Shown one piece after another: positions 1 to 8,712 of a stretch of 64,000 nucleotides of DNA. A program made the position numbers and the translations under genes. The stretch is from assembly GCF_009176305.1 (NCBI RefSeq), contig NZ_BLAJ01000001.1, positions 186,001 through 250,000 on the forward strand, in the 5' to 3' direction. The notes under the pieces are model-generated. The model was given only the letters and a program-made list of their open reading frames with translations, did no database searches and had not been told where the DNA came from. The first letter of the stretch is position 1, and each line of letters opens with the position of its first letter. Source of the stretch: Martinezella dioscoreae (GTDB lineage Bacteria > Pseudomonadota > Alphaproteobacteria > Rhizobiales > Rhizobiaceae).

Positions 1-202
1 TTCGGGTGGATTCGATCCATTTGTCGATGACGCGGTCGCGGATGACAAGGATCGTTGCCGTCAGCCAGTCGTGCGGCTTGGCGACCTTCGCATCCTTGCC
101 GATGCGGTACGTCAAGCGCTCGATGATTTCTTCGGCAAGGATTTCGGGGCGGGAACTGCGCGGGGCTGGAACGGGGAGATCGGCCTTCGTCAAGTTATTC
201 AT
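1..202 (-). CDS. glgP: Glycogen/alpha-glucan phosphorylase, N-terminal fragment
   Basis: Partial gene: only the first 67 codons lie in the window; the rest continues beyond base 1. The ATG is at 202-200. The visible protein begins MNNLTKADLPVPAP and contains EILAEEIIERLTYRIGKD and KPHDWLTATILVIRDR, which I recognise as the N-terminus of rhizobial glycogen phosphorylases. The family releases glucose-1-phosphate from glycogen in the cytoplasm using pyridoxal phosphate; the PLP-binding and catalytic regions are outside the window. In rhizobia glgP often heads a glycogen operon (glgB, glgC, glgA), which would lie off the left edge; this is inference. The call rests on N-terminal similarity recalled from the family and cannot be checked against catalytic motifs here. 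Confidence 0.75.
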   Translation of the reverse strand, partial: MNNLTKADLPVPAPRSSRPEILAEEIIERLTYRIGKDAKVAKPHDWLTATILVIRDRVIDKWIESTR

Positions 203-419
203 ACTATCAACTCTCGCCATTTATGATTTATATTCAGCGTGTTACGCTCAATTAAATCGATTTGCCTTTCCGTGTCACTATCAGTTTACGCACCGATGTA
301 AAGCAGTTGCAACAAGCGAGTTGGGCGGATGCGAAAAATGCCGCCAAAGGTTTGCCATGGATCGGAAAAGACTTGATTCCGATGATGTTTCGGGCTTTTA
401 TTCGCGCATCGATCAAACG

Positions 420-459
420 AAAAGCCGCGCGATACTCGCATCGCGCGGCTTTTTCTTTG
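420..459. terminator. Bidirectional Rho-independent terminator
   Basis: A perfect 13-bp stem (AAAGCCGCGCGAT at 421-433 and ATCGCGCGGCTTT at 440-452) with a 6-base loop. T-rich tracts follow on both strands (TTTTTCTTT on plus, TTTTCGTTT on minus). On the minus strand it sits just after the stop of the TadG-like gene at 499. No plus-strand gene that it could terminate was found between 203 and 420; the rest of that gap holds only the upstream region of glgP. Confidence 0.8.
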
Positions 460-498
460 CTGTCTATCTATGGTTGCTTGGCGCTATTGCCAGCGAGA

Positions 499-1746
499 TC
501 ACTTCGTCAGCAGCGTCATCTGCTTCGATGTTTCCGTGGCGATTGTCGTAAATGCCTTGAAGAGATCCGCAGCGCTTTGGGGCGTAAAGTAGTCGGAGGC
601 TGAAGTAGCGCAATACTTCAGCAAGGCCTGGCCATTCTCCGGTGCCATGAAGGCAATCGTGTACACGTGGATGCCGTTGCTGCGCGCCTTGTCGCATTGT
701 GCTTTGGTATCCGTGTCCGCATTTGTCACGTTGTTTTCTCCGTCGGTCATGAATACGATGTACATGGTCGGGTTCAGGACGCCGCTCTTGTCCTTATGTT
801 GGAGCTGCTCATATGTCAGTCCTGACGTCGGGGACGATTTCGTCAATGCGTCGACAGCGGCCGTAAACGCGGGGGCCGAATTCGTGGAGCCGCTCGAAGT
901 CAGATTGTTGACATACGTCGTGATGCCGCTCGTACCCCAAGCCAGGGCCGTAGGTGTCTGAGCGACATTGTTATAGGAGTCCGCGCCTGTTCGAACGTAC
1001 ATCATGTTCGGGTCGGCACTGTTTAGCTGTGCAGCCAGATTGGACGTGGCAATCTTCAGCGATTCCATTTTGGTGTAGTAATTCGTCTTGGTGCCGGTGC
1101 ACGTACTCCACACCTGTCGGCCGTTCGCATTCGTCTTCAAGCAGCTATAGGTATATGTCGTGGTCGGCTGCTGGGTATTGACCGTGTCCGTGGCTTCATC
1201 CATGGATCCGGAGCGGTCCAGAACAAAATACATCGACAGCGCATTCTGCTGGGTTTCGGTAGTCTTTCCGCTGGTTGACGTGCTGGACGCAGAAATGTTC
1301 AGGGAACTCTGCCCCGTCAGGCGGGTCATGCTGTTCACGGACATCGAATAGGATGCATTTACAACGACCGTGTAACCCGAATTCCCGGAGGAGTCGGTCG
1401 TTTTTGTTACCGTCGTGCTGGTGCCCGCTTTCAGTGAATTCGTAGCATCCGTATCACCGGCGAGATAGTTCGACATTTGGCCGAGAACAAAATTGTTGGC
1501 GAGATCCTTGGCGGTCGTGGTGGTCGCACTGCCGTCCGCAAGCGCGGTTGCCGTAGCGAGCGCGGCGGCGTCCGTTGATTCCTGAAGCTGGCTGCGTGTC
1601 AGCGACATGTTCGTGACATCGACTGCTACACCTCCCGTCACAGCCAGCACGGGCACGGCAATCGCCGTTAGGATGCCAAAATTTCCGGCTCGATCACGTA
1701 GAAGTTGTTTAAATGCCCAAAGTATATCGGAGCCGGCAATCATCAT
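499..1746 (-). CDS. TadG-like pilus-assembly protein with von Willebrand A domain
   Basis: A 415-residue protein. Residues about 20-45 (GNFGILTAIAVPVLAVTGGV) form one hydrophobic segment that matches the TadE/TadG N-terminal anchor, followed by the family-typical stretch ending LQESTDAAALA. A Ser/Thr-rich spacer leads to a vWA domain with a MIDAS metal site: DRSGSMD at 177-183 (D-x-S-x-S) and TDGEN near residue 330. Tad proteins assemble Flp-type pili across the envelope; TadG-like vWA proteins are membrane-anchored and face the periplasm. No tad/cpa genes are nearby, so this is an isolated copy and its partner is unknown. Start could be either of two adjacent Met codons. A strong terminator follows at 421-455. 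Confidence 0.8.
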   Translation of the reverse strand: MMIAGSDILWAFKQLLRDRAGNFGILTAIAVPVLAVTGGVAVDVTNMSLTRSQLQESTDAAALATATALADGSATTTTAKDLANNFVLGQMSNYLAGDTDATNSLKAGTSTTVTKTTDSSGNSGYTVVVNASYSMSVNSMTRLTGQSSLNISASSTSTSGKTTETQQNALSMYFVLDRSGSMDEATDTVNTQQPTTTYTYSCLKTNANGRQVWSTCTGTKTNYYTKMESLKIATSNLAAQLNSADPNMMYVRTGADSYNNVAQTPTALAWGTSGITTYVNNLTSSGSTNSAPAFTAAVDALTKSSPTSGLTYEQLQHKDKSGVLNPTMYIVFMTDGENNVTNADTDTKAQCDKARSNGIHVYTIAFMAPENGQALLKYCATSASDYFTPQSAADLFKAFTTIATETSKQMTLLTK

Positions 1747-1894
1747 GTCCGCCTATTGGAAAGAGTTAGATTCTCAAGAACGGCGTGACTATCAATTACA
1801 AATATGAGTTGAAGGTTTAAGCGGTCAGTTGATTTTTAACAAACTACATAATCTGGCGCGATTTGCTTCAAATTTTTACTACTTTAAGTATATT

Positions 1895-2773
1895 CTATTT
1901 TAGTGGAACGACATCTACCGCCTGAACGGCTTTCTGATTGCCGTAGCTCTTCAGTACGCCGATAACGGGGGCAACGTCCGAATAATCGCGACCATAGGCA
2001 ACGACGATGTGATCCGTGCCGGCGGGAATATTGTTGGTCGGATCGAGCTCGATCCAGCCTGCCGTCTCACCGCACCAGACGCGCACCCAGGCGTGCATGG
2101 CGTCGGCGCCTTCCAGTCTTTCCTTGCCGGGCGGCGGAATGGTGCGCAAGAAGCCGCTGACATAGCCGGCAGGGATACCGAGGCTGCGGAGCGCGATGAT
2201 CATCACATGGGAAAAATCCTGGCAGACCCCGCGCTTGAGGCGAAATGCCTCCTTGGGGGTGGTATCGACCGTTGTCGCCTTGGGATCGTAGGTGAAGTCC
2301 TTGTGGATCTGCGCGCAGACCGCATGCGCAATCTGCAGTGTCGTCAGTTTGGTCGATTTCCATTGCCTGGCGTAATCGGTGATTTCGCCCGTCTCCGGCA
2401 GGCGCGGGCTGCTGCCGAGGAAATGGTGGGGTGAAGACGGGTCGATCGACCAGCAGTCTTCGATCTCTTCCGGCAACTTGGCCAGCAGCGGCGAGAAGTC
2501 GGCCCCGACGGGCTGGCTTTCCACCTGAACGCGCGCCTGCATGCGGATGTCGAGCCTTTCATGCGGATCGCGAACCAGGATCGAGGTCGCCGGATGCTGG
2601 AAGAAATCCGTGAAGTTGGATTGCTCGTCCGGACCCGGGGTTATCTTTACCGAGCCGGCGATCAGCCTCTGCCGATTGGGCAGTGAGAGCGGCATGACGC
2701 GCAATATATGCCGCGCGCCGCTTGCCGGCACGTCGTAGATGTAGCCCATGTGAAGCGAGAGATCGTAGAGCAT
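1895..2773 (-). CDS. Transglutaminase-like cysteine protein (short paralogue)
   Basis: A 292-residue cytoplasmic protein without a signal peptide. Residues 1-100 resemble the bacterial transglutaminase N-terminal beta domain; the transglutaminase core follows with a plausible triad: Cys184 in RGVCQDFSHV, His227 in DAMHAWVRVW and Asp244 in WIELDPTNN. Family members carry out amide chemistry (peptide hydrolysis or transfer). It is the third gene of a minus-strand operon: the stop of the ATP-grasp/alpha-E gene lies four bases upstream of this ATG. It is paralogous to the N-terminal part of the DUF2126 gene at 5209-8529. The exact substrate is unknown; the operon predicts a role in making, attaching or trimming a peptide-like product. 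Confidence 0.88.
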   Translation of the reverse strand: MLYDLSLHMGYIYDVPASGARHILRVMPLSLPNRQRLIAGSVKITPGPDEQSNFTDFFQHPATSILVRDPHERLDIRMQARVQVESQPVGADFSPLLAKLPEEIEDCWSIDPSSPHHFLGSSPRLPETGEITDYARQWKSTKLTTLQIAHAVCAQIHKDFTYDPKATTVDTTPKEAFRLKRGVCQDFSHVMIIALRSLGIPAGYVSGFLRTIPPPGKERLEGADAMHAWVRVWCGETAGWIELDPTNNIPAGTDHIVVAYGRDYSDVAPVIGVLKSYGNQKAVQAVDVVPLK

Positions 2774-2777
2774 TACG

Positions 2778-5195
2778 TCATCCGAGATAGGTGCGTGCCA
2801 GCAGGTCGGACAGCCGCTCCAGTTCGCGCGCCAGCTGCTGGTAGACTTCGACCGTCATCGCTTCGGGCGTCATGACAGCCAACCCTGAATGCAGGCGCAT
2901 GGCCTCGCGGAAGAAAGGCGACATCTGGCCGTTGACGTAAGCGTTCGGGAGCTGTTCGACCTCGCGGTGGATCTCGTTCATCTGGAAGAGAATCGAGCGC
3001 GGGTTGAGCGGATCGAGTGCGAGCAGGTCCGTCACTGTCAGCCGAGCGGTATTGACGTTGTAGCGGCGACGATGGGTCATGACGCTGTCGCCGATTTCAA
3101 GCAGCATGTCGAGCGCGCCGTCGGGCGCATCGGGGCCGGACATATGGCCGAGCAGCCGTGTCATGTGCAGGCCGCGCTCGATATAGCGGCCGAGCGACAG
3201 GAAGCGCCAGCCGGTGAAGCGGTACATGTTTTCGTGCACGAGACCGGCAAAGCCCGCGAGCTTGCGTAGCAGGATCGTCATGGCATGGCTGGCATCGTCG
3301 CCAGGTTTCACCCCTTCCTTGAAGCGGCGTGCCGTCTTGGCGAGATCGTTCAGCGCCAGCCAGCCGTCGGGAGAGAAGCGATCGCGAATATTGCTTGCCG
3401 AATAGACGGCGCTGTCGATGTTGCGCAGCAGGGTTTCCGGCACCGCCTGCTTGGTATCGATGTCGATGGCGGCAAGATAGGCGCTGACATCGGCAAGCAG
3501 CGGCTGGTTGGGATCGGCCGCCTCGGCAAAACGGCCATGCCAGGCGCGCAGGATGCGCAACGCCCCTTCAGCGCGCTCGATATAGCGGCCGAGCCAGAAA
3601 AGGTTGTCGGCCGCCCGGCTCGGCAGGCTGCCCGGCATGTTGCGGGTGAAAGTTTCTTCGGCCGGCAGAAGCGTGTGCGCCTCGACGGGCTTGTCGGAGA
3701 CGATCCAGACATCGGCCGCCGAGCCGCCCGCCTGCATGGCGATCGCCGCGACATCGTCGCCGCTGCCGATGCGGGCAAAGCCGCCCGGCATGATCTGCCA
3801 GCCGTTTTCCGTGCGGGCCGCGAAGACACGCAGGCTCATCGGTCGCGGCGTCAGCCTGCCGTTGACCCAGGCCGGCGTCGTCGAAAGTGTCACGACCTCC
3901 TGGCCAACCAATTTTTGACCTTCGGTTGCCAGCCAATCCGCAATCGAATCGCGGGCAGTGCTGCGCAGTGTCGAGCCCAGCACCGACTGGCCGTTGTCAT
4001 CGAAGAAGGGCATGCAGGAATAGGCCGGGCCGATGACCATCTTCTCGATGTTGGCGGCGACATGCTCGCGCTCGGCCTTCTGGCCGCACCACCAAGTGGC
4101 GATCGACGGCAGCTTCAATTCCTCACCACGCAGATGCCGACAGATGGTCGGCATGAAGGCGAGAAGGGCGCGCGTCTCGAGAATGCCGGAGCCGAGCGCA
4201 TTGACGATGGTCACCGTCTGCGCCCGCAGAGCCTCGACCATGCCCGGCGTGCCGATATGGGAATGCTGGTTGAGTTCCAATGGATCGGCATAGGAGGCAT
4301 CGAGGCGGCGCCAGAGGACACTGATCGGTCGCAGCCCCGCGACGGTGCGCACCATCAGCTGATCGTTGACGACCGTGATATCCTCGCCCTCCAGCAGCAT
4401 GAAGCCGAGATAGCGGGCGATATAGGCGTGCTCGTAATAGGTCTCGTTGGCAGGCCCCGGCGTCAGGACGGCGACACGTCCTTCGGCTCCGCGCTTGCCG
4501 CCAAGAAGCGCATCGCGAAAGGCACCGAAGAAGGAGGCAAGACGATGGACCTTGGTTTCGGCATAGATATCGGAAAAGGCACGGGTGGTAGCGACACGAG
4601 TTTCGAGAGCGAAGCCGGCGCCGGATGGCGCCTGTGCGCGGTCGGCCAGTACCCACCAGTTGCCATCAGGACCGCGGCCGACCTCGAAAGCCAGGAAATG
4701 CAGATAATGGCCGCTTGCAGGCTTCACGCCGACAAGCGGACGCAGGAATTCCGGATTGGCGGCAATCAAGGCTGGCGGCAGCAGCCCTTCGCTCACCAGC
4801 CGGCTGTCACCATAGATATCGGCGATGATCGATTCCAAGAGATCGGCGCGCTGTTGCAAGCCTTCGGAGAGCGCCTGCCATTCGCGCTCGTCGATGAGCA
4901 CTGGGATATGGGAGATCGGCCAGTTGCGTTCGCTGACGCCCGCCGTTCCATAGGCGCGATAGAAGACGCCGGCGTCGCGCAAATAGCGGTCGGCGCGGGC
5001 GAAGCGCTCGGTCAATCCCTCTTCCGTCATACGCGTCAGCGCCGAGAGGAAGTTTTGCCAGACTGGGCGGACCGCGCCGGTATTGTCGACCATTTCGTCG
5101 GCCACACCGGGCAGGGGACGATAGGCAAAGGCCGGCGCCTTGGCAGTGCCGGTCTTTGCCTCATCCCGCCGTTCCGTCGCCGGTTTTCTACCCAT
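2778..5195 (-). CDS. Circularly permuted ATP-grasp / alpha-E domain fusion protein
   Basis: An 805-residue protein joining two domains that are separate proteins in many bacteria (COG2308 and COG2307). Residues about 90-470 look like the circularly permuted ATP-grasp domain (for example GVFYRAYG, LTPGPANETYYEHAYIAR, WRRLDASYADPLEL, GSGILETRALLAFMP). Residues about 490-800 are the helical alpha-E domain, recognisable by PSRAADNLFWLGRYIERAEG and the later RFLSLGRYIERG repeat. ATP-grasp enzymes ligate a carboxylate to an amine using ATP; comparative genomics predicted that this set makes or attaches a peptide tag, but I know of no settled substrate. Gaps of 13 and 4 bases to the flanking transglutaminase genes indicate one transcript. 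The first ~25 residues are charged and poorly conserved in type, so the start is less certain. Confidence 0.88.
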   Translation of the reverse strand: MGRKPATERRDEAKTGTAKAPAFAYRPLPGVADEMVDNTGAVRPVWQNFLSALTRMTEEGLTERFARADRYLRDAGVFYRAYGTAGVSERNWPISHIPVLIDEREWQALSEGLQQRADLLESIIADIYGDSRLVSEGLLPPALIAANPEFLRPLVGVKPASGHYLHFLAFEVGRGPDGNWWVLADRAQAPSGAGFALETRVATTRAFSDIYAETKVHRLASFFGAFRDALLGGKRGAEGRVAVLTPGPANETYYEHAYIARYLGFMLLEGEDITVVNDQLMVRTVAGLRPISVLWRRLDASYADPLELNQHSHIGTPGMVEALRAQTVTIVNALGSGILETRALLAFMPTICRHLRGEELKLPSIATWWCGQKAEREHVAANIEKMVIGPAYSCMPFFDDNGQSVLGSTLRSTARDSIADWLATEGQKLVGQEVVTLSTTPAWVNGRLTPRPMSLRVFAARTENGWQIMPGGFARIGSGDDVAAIAMQAGGSAADVWIVSDKPVEAHTLLPAEETFTRNMPGSLPSRAADNLFWLGRYIERAEGALRILRAWHGRFAEAADPNQPLLADVSAYLAAIDIDTKQAVPETLLRNIDSAVYSASNIRDRFSPDGWLALNDLAKTARRFKEGVKPGDDASHAMTILLRKLAGFAGLVHENMYRFTGWRFLSLGRYIERGLHMTRLLGHMSGPDAPDGALDMLLEIGDSVMTHRRRYNVNTARLTVTDLLALDPLNPRSILFQMNEIHREVEQLPNAYVNGQMSPFFREAMRLHSGLAVMTPEAMTVEVYQQLARELERLSDLLARTYLG

Positions 5196-5208
5196 GCTCA
5201 GTTCCGTC

Positions 5209-8200
5209 TCAAATTCCTGCCGGACGCCTGAGGTCGAGCGTCAGCGGGAATTCCACCGATGCAGTCTCCGGTCTTACGGCATAGCCACCTGCTGTATGCC
5301 CCCAAGGCTCGAAACGCGCAAGACGTCGCGCTTCCGCCTCATTGCCATTGACGGGGAAGGTGTCGTAGTTGCGGCCGCCCGGATGGGCAACATGGTAGAT
5401 GCAGCCGCCGATCGAGCGGCGCGACCATGTATCGTAGATATCGAAGGTCAGCGGCGTATCGATGGGCAAAACCGGGTGCAAGCCTGAGGCTGGATGCCAT
5501 GCCTTGTAACGCACGCCGGCGACCGAGACGCCTGCCATTCCCGTCGGCGTCAGCGGTACAGGACGGCCATTGCAGGTTACCGTATAGCGGGAGGGATTGG
5601 CGGTTTCGAACCGCACCTGCAGACGCTCGACCGACGAATCGACATAGCGCACGGTGCCGCCGATCGCGCCTTCTTCGCCGAGCACATGCCAGGGCTCCAG
5701 TGCCTGACGCAGTTCCAGCTTGCTGCCCTCGTATTCGACTTCGCCGCAGAAGGGGAAACGGAATTCGAGTTGCGCCTGGAACCATTCCGGTCTGAGGTCG
5801 AAACCGTTTTCGCGCAGATCGGCGAGGACGTCGAGGAAATCCTGCCAGATATAATGCGGCAGCATGAAGCGATCATGCAGCGTCGTGCCCCAGCGCACGA
5901 ACCTTCCGTCGATGGGATTGCGCCAGAAGCGGGCGATCAGCGCGCGCACCAGCAATTGCTGGGCAAGGCTCATGCGGGCATTGGGCGGCATTTCGAAGCC
6001 GCGGAATTCGACTAGGCCGAGGCGTCCCGTCGGTCCATCAGGCGAAAACAGTTTGTCGATGCAGATTTCCGAGCGGTGCGTGTTGCCGGTGACGTCGGTG
6101 AGAAGATTGCGGAAAAGGCGATCGACCAGCCAGGGAAGCGGCTGGATGCCGCGACCGGGCGCCGGCACCTGCGCCAGCGCGATTTCCAATTCGTAGAGAC
6201 TGTCGTGACGGGCCTCGTCGATACGCGGCGCCTGGCTGGTCGGGCCGATGAACATGCCGGAGAAGAGGTAGGAGAGCGAGGGATGGCGCTGCCAGTGCAG
6301 CACCAGGCTCTTCAACAGGTCGGGACGGCGCAGGAAGGGGCTATCCATGGTATTGCGGCCACCCACAACGACATGGTTGCCGCCGCCGGTGCCGGTGTGG
6401 CGGCCGTCGATCATGAACTTGTCGGTGCCGAGCCGGCTGGCGCGTGCCTCCTCGTAAACCGCCGTGGTGATATCGACGGCTTCCTTCCAGCTCGATGCCG
6501 GATGGATGTTGACTTCGATAACGCCGGGATCGGGCGCAACGCGGATGACGTTGATGCGCTCATCCTGCGGCGGCGGATAGCCCTCGATGTGAACCGGCAG
6601 GTTCAGGGCTGCGGCTGCCCGTTCGGCTGAGGCAACGAGATCGAGGTAATCCTCTACGCTGACCGTCGGTGGCATGAAGATGCAGAGGCGCCCGTCGCGC
6701 GGCTCGACGCTGATGGCGGTGCGCACATAGCCCCCGATCTCATCGAGGGATTGCGGCATGATCGGCTGCTGGCCGGTGAAAGGCTGGAAATGGGCAGCCT
6801 GCAGCGGCCGGCCCTTGTCTTCATTGTAATCCGGCAGCGCTTCGCGCGGGATCGTCGGGTCCATCGGGTTGATGTAGGGATATTGCGATGCCGGTATCCA
6901 GCCAAGCGAGTTCAGCGGCAGGCGATAGCCGACCGGGCTGTCGCCCGGCGTCAGGAAGATGCGGCCGCGGCGCGTACGCCATTTCTCGCTCGTCCAGCGG
7001 CGGCCGCTGGCGCGCGCATTCCATGCCTGTATGGGAAGGACATAGCCCGTGGGCCGCGTCAGTCCACGTTCGAAGACGCGGGCCATGCGTGAACGCTGTT
7101 CCGGATCCTTCAGTTTCGAATTGGATGGATCGACATTTTCGGGCAGGTTCGCTTCCTTGACCAGCCATTCGGCGGGGTCCTCGAACGCAGGGGCAACATA
7201 GTCCGGCTCTATGTCGAGTTCGCCGGCAATGGCCGTCAGCAGTCGGCCGGCATCGTCTTCGGTGACGCTGTAGTTGCGGCCCTCATTGGCAATTAGATCC
7301 GGGTTCGACCAGATTGGCCGGCCGTCGCGCCGCCAGTAGAGCGAGAAGGTCCAGCGCGGCAGGCTTTCGCCGGGATACCACTTGCCCTGGCCATAATGCA
7401 GGAAGCCGTTCGGCGCGAAGCGCTCCCGCAGGCGCCGGATCAGCGTATCGGCTTTCTCACGCTTGGTCGGGCCGACGGCGGCTGTGTTCCATTCGTCGGA
7501 CTGGAAATCGTCGATCGACACGAAGGTCGGCTCGCCGCCCATGGTCAGGCGTACGTCGTCTTCCTTCAGGATCGCGTCGACCTCTTCACCAAGCGCATTC
7601 AATGCGTCCCAGCTTTCGTCCGAGAAGGGCTTGGTGATGCGCGGATGCTCGGCGACGCGGGCGACCTTCATGTCGAAATCGAATTCGGTCTTGGCTTCGC
7701 CGAAATAGCCGCCCGAGATCGGCGCGGCATTGCGGTAATGCGGCGTGGCGGCCAGCGGAATATGGCTCTCGCCCGTCAGAAGGCCCGAGGTCGGATCGAG
7801 GCCCACCCAGCCGGCGCCGGGAAGATAGACTTCCGCCCAGGCATGCAGGTCGGTGAAATCGACTTCGGTACCGGAAGGGCCGTCGAGCGCCTTCAGGTCC
7901 GGCGTGAGCTGGATGAGGTAGCCAGAGACGAAGCGGGCGGCGAGGCCGAGGTGGCGCAGCACCTGCACCAGTAGCCAGCTCGTATCGCGACAGGAGCCTT
8001 TCGCCTTTTCCAATGTTTCCTCAGGCGTCTGGACGCCGGCTTCCATGCGGATGACATAGCCGATTTCCTGCTGCAGGCGCGTATTAAGGCCGACGACCAT
8101 GTCGACGGTCTTTTGCTCTGAGCGGTCGAGCGTGGCGAGGAAGGCTTTCAGCCGGGGACCGGGTTCTTCCGGCTTCATGTAGATCGACAGATCCTCGCGT

Positions 8201-8529
8201 ATTGTCTCGGGATAGTCGAAGGGCCATTTGGTGGCTTCCTCTTCGACGAAGAAGTCGAAGGGATTGTAGACTGTCATGTCAGCGATGAGATCGACCTCGA
8301 TCTTCAGCTCGGTGACCGGATCGGGAAAGACGAAGCGGGCGAGATAGTTGCCGTATGGGTCTTGCTGCAGATTGACGAAATGGTTTGACGGCGTGACTTT
8401 CAGCGAATGGCTGAGCACGCGCGTCTTGGAATGCGAGGCGGGTTTCAGGCGGATGATCTGGGGGCCGAGGCGGACCGGATTGTCGTATTTGTAATGGGTG
8501 AGATGATAGATGCTCGCCTTGATCGCCAT
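5209..8529 (-). CDS. Large transglutaminase protein with DUF2126 domain
   Basis: A 1106-residue protein, first gene of the ATP-grasp/alpha-E operon. Residues 1-120 are the bacterial transglutaminase N-terminal domain ([18 protein letters not shown]), then the core with Cys180 in [13 protein letters not shown], His229 in DLHAWAEVY and Asp245 in VGLDPTSG. From about residue 300 to the end is the long DUF2126 region ([42 protein letters not shown]), whose function is not known. No signal peptide is visible, so cytoplasmic action is likely. Together with the downstream ATP-grasp/alpha-E protein and second transglutaminase it forms a compact three-gene unit seen in many proteobacteria. The start follows no strong Shine-Dalgarno, but the N-terminal motif fits the family without extension. 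Confidence 0.9.
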   Translation of the reverse strand: MAIKASIYHLTHYKYDNPVRLGPQIIRLKPASHSKTRVLSHSLKVTPSNHFVNLQQDPYGNYLARFVFPDPVTELKIEVDLIADMTVYNPFDFFVEEEATKWPFDYPETIREDLSIYMKPEEPGPRLKAFLATLDRSEQKTVDMVVGLNTRLQQEIGYVIRMEAGVQTPEETLEKAKGSCRDTSWLLVQVLRHLGLAARFVSGYLIQLTPDLKALDGPSGTEVDFTDLHAWAEVYLPGAGWVGLDPTSGLLTGESHIPLAATPHYRNAAPISGGYFGEAKTEFDFDMKVARVAEHPRITKPFSDESWDALNALGEEVDAILKEDDVRLTMGGEPTFVSIDDFQSDEWNTAAVGPTKREKADTLIRRLRERFAPNGFLHYGQGKWYPGESLPRWTFSLYWRRDGRPIWSNPDLIANEGRNYSVTEDDAGRLLTAIAGELDIEPDYVAPAFEDPAEWLVKEANLPENVDPSNSKLKDPEQRSRMARVFERGLTRPTGYVLPIQAWNARASGRRWTSEKWRTRRGRIFLTPGDSPVGYRLPLNSLGWIPASQYPYINPMDPTIPREALPDYNEDKGRPLQAAHFQPFTGQQPIMPQSLDEIGGYVRTAISVEPRDGRLCIFMPPTVSVEDYLDLVASAERAAAALNLPVHIEGYPPPQDERINVIRVAPDPGVIEVNIHPASSWKEAVDITTAVYEEARASRLGTDKFMIDGRHTGTGGGNHVVVGGRNTMDSPFLRRPDLLKSLVLHWQRHPSLSYLFSGMFIGPTSQAPRIDEARHDSLYELEIALAQVPAPGRGIQPLPWLVDRLFRNLLTDVTGNTHRSEICIDKLFSPDGPTGRLGLVEFRGFEMPPNARMSLAQQLLVRALIARFWRNPIDGRFVRWGTTLHDRFMLPHYIWQDFLDVLADLRENGFDLRPEWFQAQLEFRFPFCGEVEYEGSKLELRQALEPWHVLGEEGAIGGTVRYVDSSVERLQVRFETANPSRYTVTCNGRPVPLTPTGMAGVSVAGVRYKAWHPASGLHPVLPIDTPLTFDIYDTWSRRSIGGCIYHVAHPGGRNYDTFPVNGNEAEARRLARFEPWGHTAGGYAVRPETASVEFPLTLDLRRPAGI

Positions 8530-8650
8530 ATGTCTCTTCGCCTAGCCCGCATCATTGTGCGGTGATTGCTGTTCCCTTGGAGCAGTGTGTGCAATGCAGC
8601 GAAAGAAAGCAAGGTGTCTCCCGGCGCTTCGGAAAGTCCTACCATGTAAC

Positions 8651-8686
8651 CCCAAAACAAAAACGGCGAGCTTTTGCCCGCCGTTC
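8651..8686 (-). terminator. Rho-independent terminator after manC
   Basis: Read on the minus strand: stem AACGGCGGGC, loop AAAA, stem GCTCGCCGTT (one G-U pair) and then a T-rich tract TTTGTTTT. It lies about 27 bases after the manC stop and before the promoter region of the DUF2126 operon, separating the two minus-strand units. Confidence 0.85.
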
Positions 8687-8712
8687 TGAAATCTTGATCT
8701 GTTTGCCTGCGC

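Noticed and set aside
262..603. A 113-codon plus-strand frame across the terminator at 421
   Set aside because: It runs through a strong hairpin and into the antisense of the TadG-like gene, and has no SD.
3285..5231. A 648-codon plus-strand open frame opposite the ATP-grasp/alpha-E gene
   Set aside because: High-GC antisense shadow: Arg/Ala/Gly-rich, no recognisable motif and no SD, while the minus strand encodes a clear two-domain protein.
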